Assembly: GCA_028697715.1 (NCBI GenBank)
Contig: JAQVDS010000006.1
Coordinates: 20,983 to 84,982 of the forward strand
Length of the DNA: 64,000 bases
Reading direction: 5' to 3'
Origin: Acidithiobacillus sp.
Lineage (GTDB): Bacteria; Pseudomonadota; Gammaproteobacteria; Acidithiobacillales; Acidithiobacillaceae
The notes under the pieces are model-generated. The model did not search any database and was not told the DNA's origin. It worked only from the letters and a program-made list of their open reading frames with translations. The number at the start of each line of letters is the position of its first letter. The stretch's first letter is position 1. This document shows positions 20,744 through 30,033 of the stretch, in pieces. The translations under genes and the position numbers were made by a program.

Positions 20744-21652
20744 TCAGGGGCGTTGGCCGGGGGCGTAATCCATGTGTAACGGAACCGGCACGAATACGGT
20801 ACCGGTGTTCAGGTAGTTGTATCCGGCCTCGACCCCGAGTGCCCCCATGACGGCAGGTTGCTGCGCGACACTGAGCGCAATCTTCCCTTCTTTGACCAGT
20901 TGGGTTTCCCCTGCGCTACCGCTACCAATCATGGCGATAGTGAGGTTTTTGAGGCGGCCGGCTGCTTCGGCGGCGCGTACGGCGCCAATGGCCATTTGTC
21001 CATTTTCCGCATAGACCGCATCTAGATTCGGGTGGGCGATCAAGACTTCGCGCATCACCGTCAAGCCTCCGCGGCGGCTGAAATGGCCAGACTGTCGGGC
21101 GACCACGTGAATATCGGGGTAGTGCCGGAGAACGGAATCACAGCCAGCGCTGCGCTCATTGGTAGCTGAGGCGCCGGAAATGCCCAGCAACATGAACAGA
21201 TTTCCCTTGCCATGCAGGTGATTGGCGAGAAATTGACAGGCTTGAGCGCCGGCTTGGGTATTATCTGAGGCAAAGTAGGCGATGGCATGGCCGCCATCTG
21301 CCTTGCGATCAATAAACACCACCGGGATGTGCGCGGCATTGGCCTTTTCCACTGCGGGAATGAGCGCCTTGGCGTCGGTGGGATTGATCAGCAGCAGATT
21401 GACTCTGCGGGCGATGAGGGTATCTACCTGATTGGATTGGGTAGCCGAGTCATTGTTGCCGTTCTCGACCAAGAGCTGCACCCCCAGTTTTTTCGCCTCA
21501 CTTTCGGCGCCACTCTTGATGGTGGCGAAATAGGGGGTCATGGCCGAGAGCAGCAGACCGAAGGTGTACTGCGGAGCAGCGGTAGCGCTGCCAAGCAAAG
21601 CGAGACTGCCGAGAGCGGCAAGAATTAGGGTGGCGGGTTTTTTGGCTTTCAT
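20744..21652 (-). CDS. CUT2 sugar ABC transporter periplasmic binding protein
   Basis: A 302-residue type I periplasmic binding protein. It has an N-terminal signal peptide (MKAKKPATLILAALGSLALL, then GSATAA). The ribose-binding-protein pattern is visible: YFATIKSGAESEAKKLGV, QVDTLIARRVNLLLINPTDA and HIPVVFIDRKA. Its start overlaps the ribokinase stop by four bases. The ligand is probably a pentose or hexose monosaccharide; linkage to a ribokinase favours ribose but does not prove it. Confidence 0.93.
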   Translation of the reverse strand: MKAKKPATLILAALGSLALLGSATAAPQYTFGLLLSAMTPYFATIKSGAESEAKKLGVQLLVENGNNDSATQSNQVDTLIARRVNLLLINPTDAKALIPAVEKANAAHIPVVFIDRKADGGHAIAYFASDNTQAGAQACQFLANHLHGKGNLFMLLGISGASATNERSAGCDSVLRHYPDIHVVARQSGHFSRRGGLTVMREVLIAHPNLDAVYAENGQMAIGAVRAAEAAGRLKNLTIAMIGSGSAGETQLVKEGKIALSVAQQPAVMGALGVEAGYNYLNTGTVFVPVPLHMDYAPGQRP

Positions 21653-22584
21653 GATCGATCCTCCGTGCGCGGGCTGTGAGAAGCAAGAAACTGCTCGATG
21701 TCTGTTTTTCGTGGCAACGCGTCCTGTGCGCCGATGACGGTTGCCGTGAGGGCAGCGGCGGCGTTCGCCCGCTGAGCGCTGGCAGACAGGGGTGCCCCGG
21801 CTGCCAGGCTGGCAAGCAGAACACCAGCAAAGGCGTCGCCGCAGCCTGTGCTGTCGGTTACCGCTACCGGGTAGGCGGGCAGGCGTGCAGCCTCCCTGCC
21901 GCTGGCCCAGACCAGTCCGTGTTCGCCGAGGGTAATGACCGCGCCCATGCGTGCGTGCGCCAGTGCTCTGGCGGCATCCAAGGCGCTGCCTGAGTCAAGC
22001 GCCTGGCCCAAAATCTGCGTTGCCTCCTGGGCGTTGACGACGAGCAAATCGGTCAAAGACAAGAGTTCTGCGGAAAGATCCTGTACTGGCGACGCATTGA
22101 GAACGAAGGGGATTCCCTTGGCCCGGCAGATCTGTGCGGCATGCAGGACCAATTCCGGGTCAATCTCGAGCTGCGCCAGCACGAAGGCTGTGTCGCGCAG
22201 CTGCGTTTCGAGGTCGTGGGGGAGACGGTCGCGGTTGGCACCCGGGTAGATGGTGATGCGGTTCTCACCGGAATCTTCCAGCAGGATACAGGCGGAGCCA
22301 GTGGGTAGCGGGCTGCGTTGAACGCCGCACAGGTCGATTCCCTCGGCCGCCAAGGCTTGGTACAGGAGCTCCCCCGCCTCGTCTTGGCCGAGCTGAGCGA
22401 TGAGCCGGACCTCCGCTCCTGCACGCCGCGCGGCCACTGCTTGATTTGCGCCCTTACCGCCATGATGCCGGCTGAAATTGCGAGCAATTCGGGTTTCCCC
22501 TGATTCCGGTACACGGTCGAGCTGAAAAAGCAGGTCGATGTTGCAACTACCGATGACGGTCAACATTTTGGCTCTGCTGATCAT
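21649..22584 (-). CDS. rbsK: Ribokinase (PfkB family sugar kinase)
   Basis: 311 residues. Ribokinase signature 1 is seen as GGKGANQAVAARRAGA near residue 43. The catalytic anion-hole/base motif DSTGCGDAFAGVL lies near 250, and NASPV near 160. It phosphorylates D-ribose to ribose-5-phosphate using ATP in the cytoplasm; other sugars are possible in the PfkB family. It is the first gene of the minus-strand sugar cluster and overlaps the binding-protein gene, so kinase and transporter are made together. An internal ATG six codons in (MLTVIGSCNIDLL) fits the family start better; neither start has a strong ribosome site. Confidence 0.88.
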   Translation of the reverse strand: MISRAKMLTVIGSCNIDLLFQLDRVPESGETRIARNFSRHHGGKGANQAVAARRAGAEVRLIAQLGQDEAGELLYQALAAEGIDLCGVQRSPLPTGSACILLEDSGENRITIYPGANRDRLPHDLETQLRDTAFVLAQLEIDPELVLHAAQICRAKGIPFVLNASPVQDLSAELLSLTDLLVVNAQEATQILGQALDSGSALDAARALAHARMGAVITLGEHGLVWASGREAARLPAYPVAVTDSTGCGDAFAGVLLASLAAGAPLSASAQRANAAAALTATVIGAQDALPRKTDIEQFLASHSPRTEDRS

Positions 22585-22772
22585 AGGGTAAAAAACCCCC
22601 GACGGATTGATTTGTCCGCATTATCATCTGCCCGTTCGTATCCTATTGTCACATTTTTGACAAGTAGTTTAGGTATAGGACACAGCGAGATGTTGCGCAA
22701 GAAAAACATTTATAGAAATAATTGATGATTTAATCTTAAAAATATATTATTATATTGTAATTCTTCTTAGCT
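22585..22772. promoter_or_regulatory. AT-rich promoter/operator region upstream of the sugar cluster
   Basis: This 188-base region lies between the end of the second MutS-like gene and the start of the ribokinase gene, so it must hold the promoter of the sugar cluster (minus strand). It contains the inverted repeat TTGTCA-N6-TGACAA at 22646-22663, a plausible operator or -35 element. It also contains GTATAGGACA at 22673-22682, which recurs exactly upstream of glpD and the MutS-like pair at 25884-25893. The part from 22720 to 22765 is almost pure A/T. No terminator hairpin for the MutS-like transcript is visible. Confidence 0.35.
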
Positions 22773-24248
22773 TCAGAAAATTTTTTGATAGATCTCCCGG
22801 GCAAAGCTGCTGGCCTGTGGGGCGCCAGGGAGCAACTGGAAGCGCTGTGCTTCTGGCTCTGCGCTGGCGCGCAAAAATAGAATCTTCTCTCCTTCTTTAT
22901 CAAAAAGATTTTTGGCAAAGCTATAGAGATGGGTAACAAAGATTATGCGGACGCCGGCGTCGCGCAGGGCCAAAGTGATCTGCCTCGCAATCTCAGATCC
23001 CTCCTGCTCATTGGTGGCGGCAAAGGATTCGTTGAAAAGTACTAGACTTCTGGCCCGGAGCTCGGGTACGATGTCCTGCATCCGTTGCAGTTCTTCGGCA
23101 AATTTTCCGTGCTGCAGCTTGGCGTCCTCCTCCTGCTGAAAATGACTGAAGATCCCCTGACACAGGCTGGTGTGCATAGTTTTCGCAAAACTGTAGAGCC
23201 CACTTTCTGCCCAAAGCTGAGAGATACCGATGGCGCGCAGCAAGGTCGATTTACCGCCGCGATTGGCACCGGTGATGATAATCAGCGGGGTATGGCGGGC
23301 ATCAATATCGTTGGTCACCGTGCTTTCCCCGCGTAGGGGCAAAAGCGGCGAATAGAGTCCTGTAGCGCCCAGTAGCCCGCCTCCTTCCTGTACTTCCGGC
23401 AGACAACAAGACAACCCTTGTTGGTGAAGTTTCTGCTGTAGCGTGATGGCGGCAAGATAGAAATGCAGCTCGTCGCGGAGCAGGCGAAAAAACTGCAGTA
23501 CCCGTGCGACTGCATCATCGAGAACCTGCGCCGTTTGGGTCAGGAGCTGTTCTCGCAGTTTACCGAGCGCTGTCTGACCCGCCTCATCGCGATCAGCAAT
23601 GCTGAAGCCCGCGTCCTCGTGCTGGGCGCGCCAGAGTTTTCCCAACCAGCCCTGGTTGCCAATGCCACCGTGTAAGGCCTCCGGGACACAGCGCCCTGCG
23701 GCGTCCGCCCCTGCGGCACTGCGCACGCCTTCGTCCAGTTGCAGCGCGGCCAGCGCTTCCTGCGCTGCTTGCAGAAAGCCCTCGTCAATCTCCTGCTGCA
23801 AGCGGGAGAAAAGCTTGCGCAGGGCGTCCGAATGGAAGGTTTCTTCTTTGCTGCCCAGGTCACGCAAGGCCTGCAGTTGGCGCAGCAATTCCTGCATGAG
23901 CACGGTATTGGCGCGCAGTCGGCGGCTGGGAGATTTGCTGAAGAGCAGAAACTGATGACTCTGTCCGGGTAAGTCCAGACTGTTCTGGGCGATGGCGAAG
24001 ATGGCTTCGGCGCGTTCCGGCTGCGCGCTCAAGTCGGTCAAGGCCTCTTGGCGGTAGCGTAACGTTGCCGCATCGCGACAGCGCCAGCGGAGAATTACCC
24101 GCTCTACGATCTCCCGGCGTTCGTCATCGTCCTCGGCCATGGCAGTAAACAGGGGCGCAAGTCCCAGATCCTCGACCAGATGCTGTTCCTGCGCGCTGGC
24201 AGGAAACGCAGCAAGGCTTTTTTCCGGATCAAGAAGATGGGGAAGCAT
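22773..24248 (-). CDS. MutS-like ATPase domain protein, second of a tandem pair
   Basis: About 491 residues. The C-terminal half is a MutS-type ABC ATPase: Walker A GANRGGKSTLLRAIG near 330, and a Walker B position reading SLVLFNESFAATNE where MutS has LLDE, so the Mg-binding Asp is Asn. The N-terminal half is helical, resembling the lever/clamp region. The mismatch-recognition domain of MutS is absent, and there is no C-terminal Smr nuclease as in MutS2. The ATG at 24248 has a GAGG site seven bases upstream. The gene overlaps its sister by 20 bases, so the two are probably co-translated and may form a heterodimer. The role is unknown; mismatch repair should not be assumed. Confidence 0.75.
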   Translation of the reverse strand: MLPHLLDPEKSLAAFPASAQEQHLVEDLGLAPLFTAMAEDDDERREIVERVILRWRCRDAATLRYRQEALTDLSAQPERAEAIFAIAQNSLDLPGQSHQFLLFSKSPSRRLRANTVLMQELLRQLQALRDLGSKEETFHSDALRKLFSRLQQEIDEGFLQAAQEALAALQLDEGVRSAAGADAAGRCVPEALHGGIGNQGWLGKLWRAQHEDAGFSIADRDEAGQTALGKLREQLLTQTAQVLDDAVARVLQFFRLLRDELHFYLAAITLQQKLHQQGLSCCLPEVQEGGGLLGATGLYSPLLPLRGESTVTNDIDARHTPLIIITGANRGGKSTLLRAIGISQLWAESGLYSFAKTMHTSLCQGIFSHFQQEEDAKLQHGKFAEELQRMQDIVPELRARSLVLFNESFAATNEQEGSEIARQITLALRDAGVRIIFVTHLYSFAKNLFDKEGEKILFLRASAEPEAQRFQLLPGAPQASSFAREIYQKIF

Positions 24249-25851
24249 GAGCAATCCTCGCCAGGAGTTGAGGGTAGTCCAGACCATATTTTCTGGCCAG
24301 AGAGAGGGCATGGGCCAGACCATCGGCAGGTTTGCGTAAGAGGCGAAACGTGCGCTTGTCCTCCTCCTTGCTGTCGACCATGCTCAGAATGCTGACGACA
24401 TCGGCACCGCAGCGACTGAGCTCATCGAGAAAACTGACCCAGAGTACCAGCGGGTCGAGATGCCGCAGGCGCTTCAGCAATTCCTGGCTGAGAAAGCGGG
24501 CATCGTCGAGGGTGGTGGAGTGAAACAGCTCATTGAGGACGAAGATACTGCGTGGTGTTGCTCGCTCCAGATCATGGCGTAGACGAAGCAGGTCTGCCTC
24601 GAGCTTGCTGCGCTCGCTTTCGGCGTCTTCGCGGCGTTCAAAATGGGTATAAATAGCGTCGCAAACGAAGAGTTGGGCCTGCTGCGCGGGCACTGGCAGA
24701 CCGATACCAGCGAGGTAATGTAGTTGCCCGAAGCAACGGGCATAGGTCGTTTTGCCGCCCTGATTGGGGCCGCTGACCAACAAAATGCGCTCGCTCCCGT
24801 GCAGGTCGATATCGTTCAGCACGGGATTCTCCTGCTGTTCCTGGCGTAGGCGCGCAGCCAGTGCCAGATCGTAAGCCCCATCGGCATGGGTGTGTTTTTC
24901 CTCCTCACAGAGCTCGGGGACGCAGCTTGGCAGGCCCGTCGCCTCCAAGGGGCTGAGAAACTCCAGAAAGGCGAGATAGAACTGTAGTTCCCGCTCCCAA
25001 TGCAGAAGTGGGACAAAGACAAAGGGATAGCGAGCTATTCGCAGGGCGGGGACGGTATCGGTTGCGGCTTGTGGGTTCGGTTGCGCCCAGCGCTGGTAAA
25101 AAGCGGCGAGACGGGCAAATAATTCGGGAAACAGTTCGGCAATGGCGTCGAGGACTCGTGCCTGTACCGGATCGAGGTCCATCTGTCCGATCTCTTGCTC
25201 CTCCCGCGCGTTTTCCTCGCCTGACGGTGCAGCCAGAAAGCGAGAAAAAGTATGGGCAATTTCTTCGTCTACATTGCGTTGCAAACATTCGCGCCAGAGG
25301 CTCACATGACTTCCGGAGATTTGCAGGTCGTAGCGCATGGTATCCAACTCTTGGCGCAATTCCCTTGCGGTATTGTGCATCTCCTGCCGCTGTGGTGCCT
25401 GTAACTCGTGGATCAAACCCTCCAGAACGGTGCATAGGGCGCGCGATCGTGGCTTGGCGGCGGTCAGCGCGTCGGCCAGAGAGGAAAAAATCGTTTGGTA
25501 GCTACCAATCGCATCCAGAAAAACCCGTTGTCGTTGGCGATCATGGTAGAGTTTTTGCGCTCGCCCAAGCTGGCGGCGCAGGGTCTGCATCCGTTGGGTG
25601 AAGATGGTCCAGGCGCTGCGTATCGATGGCTGTAACAGATCGCGCAGAATGGCCTGGCGATGGCGAATAACCATCGATTTTCCGGGAAAGGCGTGATACC
25701 AATCAGCCAGCGCAAAATCCGGTACCGGCGCGCAGACGGCAGCAAAGATCTCTTGCAAATGGAGATCATCGAAAACTGCCGCTTCCGGTGCTAGGTTCTG
25801 CTTCGCTTCTCCCTCGGGCCAAAGCAGACTTATTGCCGATGTCATTGCCAT
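24229..25851 (-). CDS. MutS-like ATPase domain protein, first of a tandem pair
   Basis: About 540 residues from the ATG at 25851 (MAMTSAISLLWPEG). It has MutS-type Walker A GPNQGGKTTYARCFG near 370 and a Walker B region SIFVLNELFHSTTLDD, again Asn-Glu in place of Asp-Glu, followed by the LD.A trans-signature seen in MutS proteins. The N-terminal 300 residues are helical and lack the mismatch-binding module. The downstream sister gene is paralogous but clearly diverged, suggesting an obligate pair. It is divergent from glpD; the open frame extends upstream to 26178 over that promoter region without coding character. Function unknown. Confidence 0.75.
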   Translation of the reverse strand: MAMTSAISLLWPEGEAKQNLAPEAAVFDDLHLQEIFAAVCAPVPDFALADWYHAFPGKSMVIRHRQAILRDLLQPSIRSAWTIFTQRMQTLRRQLGRAQKLYHDRQRQRVFLDAIGSYQTIFSSLADALTAAKPRSRALCTVLEGLIHELQAPQRQEMHNTARELRQELDTMRYDLQISGSHVSLWRECLQRNVDEEIAHTFSRFLAAPSGEENAREEQEIGQMDLDPVQARVLDAIAELFPELFARLAAFYQRWAQPNPQAATDTVPALRIARYPFVFVPLLHWERELQFYLAFLEFLSPLEATGLPSCVPELCEEEKHTHADGAYDLALAARLRQEQQENPVLNDIDLHGSERILLVSGPNQGGKTTYARCFGQLHYLAGIGLPVPAQQAQLFVCDAIYTHFERREDAESERSKLEADLLRLRHDLERATPRSIFVLNELFHSTTLDDARFLSQELLKRLRHLDPLVLWVSFLDELSRCGADVVSILSMVDSKEEDKRTFRLLRKPADGLAHALSLARKYGLDYPQLLARIAHASPSS

Positions 25852-26025
25852 ACCACCAAGCGCTCCTGCGAAATTCCTTATCAGTATAGGACAATGAAGG
25901 CTAATCGCGCTTATCAGAATATATAAATAAGTTACAAATATATGCGAAGTTTTTTGTTCTATACTACAAACACTCGTCGTAATGATAGGACGCTTCCGTA
26001 GAAAAAATGAAAACCAGGGGTCGAT
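25852..26025. promoter_or_regulatory. Divergent promoter region between the MutS-like pair and glpD
   Basis: A 174-base AT-rich spacer. TATACT at 25960-25965 is a good -10 candidate on the plus strand for glpD, though no clear -35 is placed at 17 bp. GTATAGGACA at 25884-25893 matches a copy upstream of the ribokinase gene. The related TGATAGGACG lies at 25983-25992. These may be binding sites of a common regulator; this is inference from repeated words only. Confidence 0.35.
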
Positions 26026-27528
26026 ATGAACGACATAAAAGATATTCTGGTCATCGGTGGCGGTATCAATGGCGTGGGTATAGCCCGCGATGCTGCTGGT
26101 AGGGGACTTACCGTTACCTTGATCGAGCGGGATGACCTGGCTGCCCATACTTCTTCCGCCAGTACCAAACTCATTCACGGCGGATTACGCTACCTCGAAT
26201 ACTACGAATTTCGCCTGGTGCGCGAGGCGCTGATGGAACGGGAACGCCTTCTGCATATCGCCCCGCACATCATCTGGCCATTGACCTTTATTCTGCCCGA
26301 AGGGCCGGAGAGCCGCGCTTGGTGGAAGTTGCGCGCTGGTCTCTGGCTTTATGACCATCTGGCACCACGCCAAAGCCTGCCGGCATCGCGAGCGCTGCGT
26401 TTTGCCCGACATCCGGCGGGAGGGATTCTGGCGGACGATATACGGCGCGGCTTCAGCTATTCCGATTGTTGGGTCGAAGACAGTCGCCTGGTGGTGCTGA
26501 ACGCTATCGATGCCCGGGAGCGCGGCGCGGAGATTCGTCTGCACACGTCGCTGAGCAAGGCAGCCGCCGTGGATGGAGTCTGGTATGCGGAAATCGAGAC
26601 GGCCAGCGGCCAGCGGGAAACGCTGCGTGCGCGCAGTCTGGTCAATGCCGCCGGCCCCTGGGTGGGAGAGATCCTGGGTACGGCTCTGGGTCTGCACACC
26701 CATAAAAGCGTGCGCAAGGTGAAGGGCAGCCACATCATCGTCCCTCGCCTTTATGACGAGGACTTTGCCTTCATCCTGCAGAATCCCGACGGGCGGATCA
26801 TTTTCGTCATTCCCTACGAGGGCAGCTTCAGCCTCATCGGCACCACCGACATCCCCTACGACGGAGATCCCGCGCAGGTGCAGATCAGTCCCGAGGAGAC
26901 CGCCTACCTCTGCAGCAGTGCTTCCCATTATCTGCGAAAAACCATCGTTCCCGCAGACGTGGTGCGCAGTTATTCCGGTGTGCGCCCTCTGTATGACGAT
27001 CATGCCGCCAATGCTTCGGCAGTGACCCGGGATTATGTCCTCGATCTCGAAAAAGGACCCGGCGCGCCGGTACTCTCGGTTTTTGGTGGCAAGATCACCA
27101 CCTATCGGCGTTTGGCCGAACATGCCCTGCAACTCCTGGAGCCGGCGCTGGGTAAGGCCACTGGTCAATCCTGGACTGCCACGGCGCCGCTCCCCGGCGG
27201 GGATCTCCCGGGTGCTGACTTCGAGCGTTTCCTGCATCAGCTGCTGAGTCAATATGCCGAGTTTCCGGCCACCTTGCTGCGTCGCTACGCCCGTGCCTAT
27301 GGGACCCGCGCGGAACAGATCCTGGCAGGCCACCAGCGACCGGAGGAGCTGGGCGAGGATTTGGGCGGAGGGCTGTACGAGGCGGAAGTACAGTATCTCG
27401 TCGCGCACGAATGGGCGAACACCCCCGAGGACATCCTTTGGCGACGCTCCAAGCTTTCCCTGCACGTACCCTCAGGGACCGAGCAACGGCTGAGCCAATA
27501 TCTGGCGAATACCCTCAGCAAGCGCTGA
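26026..27528 (+). CDS. glpD: Aerobic glycerol-3-phosphate dehydrogenase
   Basis: 500 residues, the normal GlpD length. The FAD-binding fold is at the N-terminus ([19 protein letters not shown], residues 9-27). The family motif [17 protein letters not shown] lies near 46-62, and [19 protein letters not shown] near 320. The enzyme oxidises glycerol-3-phosphate to DHAP at the cytoplasmic membrane and passes electrons to quinone. It leads a plus-strand operon glpD-glpK-glpF-dhaKLM, with 23 bp to glpK. No glpR-like regulator is in the window. Confidence 0.95.
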   Translation: MNDIKDILVIGGGINGVGIARDAAGRGLTVTLIERDDLAAHTSSASTKLIHGGLRYLEYYEFRLVREALMERERLLHIAPHIIWPLTFILPEGPESRAWWKLRAGLWLYDHLAPRQSLPASRALRFARHPAGGILADDIRRGFSYSDCWVEDSRLVVLNAIDARERGAEIRLHTSLSKAAAVDGVWYAEIETASGQRETLRARSLVNAAGPWVGEILGTALGLHTHKSVRKVKGSHIIVPRLYDEDFAFILQNPDGRIIFVIPYEGSFSLIGTTDIPYDGDPAQVQISPEETAYLCSSASHYLRKTIVPADVVRSYSGVRPLYDDHAANASAVTRDYVLDLEKGPGAPVLSVFGGKITTYRRLAEHALQLLEPALGKATGQSWTATAPLPGGDLPGADFERFLHQLLSQYAEFPATLLRRYARAYGTRAEQILAGHQRPEELGEDLGGGLYEAEVQYLVAHEWANTPEDILWRRSKLSLHVPSGTEQRLSQYLANTLSKR

Positions 27529-27551
27529 GCAAGGAGAGAGGAGAATACAAA

Positions 27552-29057
27552 ATGTCCAATTACGTCGGAGCCATCGATCAGGGGACCACCAGTACCCGCT
27601 TCATCATTTTTGACCACGCCGGCAAGATCATTTCCCAGGCGCAAAAGGAACACCGGCAGATCTACCCGCAACCGGGCTGGGTAGAACATGATCCCCTGGA
27701 AATCCTCAACAACAGCAACGAAGTCGTGGGGGCCGCCCTGGCCCGTGCCAACCTCAGCGGTACGGATCTGCGTGCCGTGGGGATCACCAACCAGCGCGAA
27801 ACGACCGTATTGTGGGACCGTCACAGTGCTGAGCCGCTGGCTCCCGCCATCGTCTGGATGGACACCCGCACCGATCAGTTGATGCGTCGCTTTCTACAGA
27901 AGCGGGAACAGTCCTGGTTTCGCGAGAAGACCGGGTTACCTCTGACCACTTATTTTTCCGCGCTCAAGTTGCTCTGGCTGCTGGAGAATGTCCCCGGGGC
28001 ACGGCGTAAGGCCGAGCAGGGTGACGCCCTGTTTGGCAATATCAACACTTGGTTGGCCTGGAACCTGACCGGAGGCAAAGATGGCGGTTTGCATATCACC
28101 GACGTCAGCAATGCCAGCCGCACCCTGCTCATGGACCTGCAGCGCTGCAGCTGGGATGAAGAGCTTCTCGCAGAGTTTGGTATACCCGCCGCTTGCCTGC
28201 CGCAGATTGTTTCCTCGGGAGAGGTCTATGGGGAGATTCGCAGTGCGCCGCTGCGCGGGACAGTTTTGGCAGGGATGCTTGGGGATCAGCAAGCGGCCCT
28301 GGTCGGGCAGACCTGCTTTGCGCCCGGCGAGGCAAAAAATACCTACGGCACCGGTTGCTTTCTGCTGATGAACACGGGTACGGAAGCGGTCCATTCCAAG
28401 GCTGGTTTGTTGAGTACGGTGGCCTACCGCTTTGGCGACGAGCCGACCCACTACGCCCTCGAAGGTTCCATTGCCATTGCGGGAGCCCTGGTGCAATGGT
28501 TGCGCGACAACCTGCACTTTTTTGATCTGGCAGAGCAGATCGAGGCGTTGGCGCGTAGTGTGCCTGACAACGGCGATGTCTACATCGTTCCTGCCTTTGC
28601 GGGACTGTATGCGCCGTACTGGCGGGAAGATGCCCGTGGAGTGATCGCCGGTCTGACTCGCTTTGCCACCAAGGCCCATGTGGCGCGGGCTGCTCTGGAA
28701 GCGACGGCCTATCAGGTGCGCGACGTGGTCGAGGCGATGGAGCTGGACAGTGGCATTCGGCTACGTGCCCTGCGCAGCGATGGCGGTATGGTCGTAAACG
28801 AGCTGCTGATGCAGTTCCAGGCTGATATGCTCGCCGTGCCGGTGCAGCGCCCGCGTATCGTCGAAACCACTGCCCTGGGATCTGCCTATGCCGCCGGACT
28901 GGCTACCGGCCTGTGGCAAAGCACGGAGGATCTACGCGCCAACTGGGGCGTTGATCATGTCTGGAATCCGCAGATGGAAGACAGCGACCGGGCTCGCCTG
29001 TATCACTCCTGGAAGAAGGCGGTCGAACGTTCCTTTGCTTGGGTGGAGGGCAACTAA
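27552..29057 (+). CDS. glpK: Glycerol kinase
   Basis: 501 residues of the FGGY family. It starts [20 protein letters not shown], the phosphate-binding motif. The second signature [11 protein letters not shown] lies near 270, and [20 protein letters not shown] near 410-430. It phosphorylates glycerol with ATP to glycerol-3-phosphate, the GlpD substrate. The ATG at 27552 follows GGAGAGgagaat. glpF begins one base after the stop codon, so glycerol entry and trapping are coupled. Confidence 0.96.
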   Translation: MSNYVGAIDQGTTSTRFIIFDHAGKIISQAQKEHRQIYPQPGWVEHDPLEILNNSNEVVGAALARANLSGTDLRAVGITNQRETTVLWDRHSAEPLAPAIVWMDTRTDQLMRRFLQKREQSWFREKTGLPLTTYFSALKLLWLLENVPGARRKAEQGDALFGNINTWLAWNLTGGKDGGLHITDVSNASRTLLMDLQRCSWDEELLAEFGIPAACLPQIVSSGEVYGEIRSAPLRGTVLAGMLGDQQAALVGQTCFAPGEAKNTYGTGCFLLMNTGTEAVHSKAGLLSTVAYRFGDEPTHYALEGSIAIAGALVQWLRDNLHFFDLAEQIEALARSVPDNGDVYIVPAFAGLYAPYWREDARGVIAGLTRFATKAHVARAALEATAYQVRDVVEAMELDSGIRLRALRSDGGMVVNELLMQFQADMLAVPVQRPRIVETTALGSAYAAGLATGLWQSTEDLRANWGVDHVWNPQMEDSDRARLYHSWKKAVERSFAWVEGN

Positions 29058-29058
29058 G

Positions 29059-30033
29059 ATGGTCACGAATGCAGGCGTGAAGAGCGGTTGGCGGGCGCGC
29101 TCCATTTGGGCGGAGATGATTGCCGAGTTTTTGGGTTGTTTTGTGTTGCTGGCCTTTGGTGCCGGTTGTGTCGCGGTAGCGGTGGTCGGTCTGACCGAAT
29201 CGCATCGTACCCTGGTCATTTTCCAGGGGGCAGGGGGCTGGCTCCTGATCACCTGGGGTTGGGCCATGGCGGTGGCCATGGCGGTCTATGTCGCGGGGGG
29301 TGTTTCCGGGGCGCATATCAACCCGGCGGTGACTTTGGCCTTTGCCCTGCGCGGCAATTTTCCCTGGCGCAAGGTCGTACCGTACTGGATTGCCCAGGTG
29401 GTCGGTTGTTTTGCAGGTGCGGCCATTGTTTATTACGACTATTTTCTCGCCATCGACAAGTGGAATCTCGCCCATGGGATCATCTCCCGGGCGGCACCTG
29501 GCGGGCTGACCACCTTCAGCATCTTCGCCACTTTTCCGGCCGCGTATTACGGTAATCAGATGGGCCTCGCCCTGTTGGATCAGGTGGTGGCAACCTTCTT
29601 TCTGCTGCTCTTTGTTCTCGCCATCATCGACAACATGAATGTCGGACCCGGCGCCAACCTGGCCCCATTGATTATCGGCTTTGCAGTAGCGGCCATCGGC
29701 ATGTCCTTTGGCGTAGGTACCGGCTACGCCATCAACCCTGCCCGTGACTTTGGCCCCCGCTTTTTTTGTTGGTTGCAGGGATGGGGCGCCAATGCTTTTC
29801 CCGGTCCCCATGGCTATTGGTGGGTACCCATTGTCGGCCCCCTCATCGGCGCGGCGATTGCCGTCTATGTTTATGAATGGATGATCAGCCGCACCCTCCG
29901 CGCCCGGGCCAAGCTCCTGCAGGAAAAACAGCCGCGTGTCGAACAAAAAGGTCTCGGTTTCAAGCTGGAAAAGTTGCAAAAAGCGCTGGATGAGGTGCGT
30001 TCGCAAATCGAAGCAGAGGAGGCAAAACAATGA
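29059..30033 (+). CDS. glpF: Glycerol uptake facilitator (aquaglyceroporin, MIP family)
   Basis: 324 residues with six membrane helices and both NPA boxes ([11 protein letters not shown] near 79 and [13 protein letters not shown] near 223). The Asp after the second NPAR is the residue that marks glycerol facilitators rather than water channels. The protein is about 40 residues longer than E. coli GlpF. The extra part is a charged C-terminal tail (from about 278) rich in Lys, Glu and Gln that should form a cytoplasmic coiled coil. Its stop overlaps the dhaK start (ATGA). Confidence 0.94.
   Translation: MVTNAGVKSGWRARSIWAEMIAEFLGCFVLLAFGAGCVAVAVVGLTESHRTLVIFQGAGGWLLITWGWAMAVAMAVYVAGGVSGAHINPAVTLAFALRGNFPWRKVVPYWIAQVVGCFAGAAIVYYDYFLAIDKWNLAHGIISRAAPGGLTTFSIFATFPAAYYGNQMGLALLDQVVATFFLLLFVLAIIDNMNVGPGANLAPLIIGFAVAAIGMSFGVGTGYAINPARDFGPRFFCWLQGWGANAFPGPHGYWWVPIVGPLIGAAIAVYVYEWMISRTLRARAKLLQEKQPRVEQKGLGFKLEKLQKALDEVRSQIEAEEAKQ

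Noticed and set aside
22773..25851. Mismatch repair genes mutS or mutS2
   Set aside because: The mismatch-recognition domain, the Smr domain and the Walker B Asp are all missing, and the lengths are too short.
25852..26178. N-terminal extension of the first MutS-like protein up to 26178
   Set aside because: It would cover the glpD promoter and coding start, has no domain resemblance, and the ATG at 25851 gives a sensible N-terminus.
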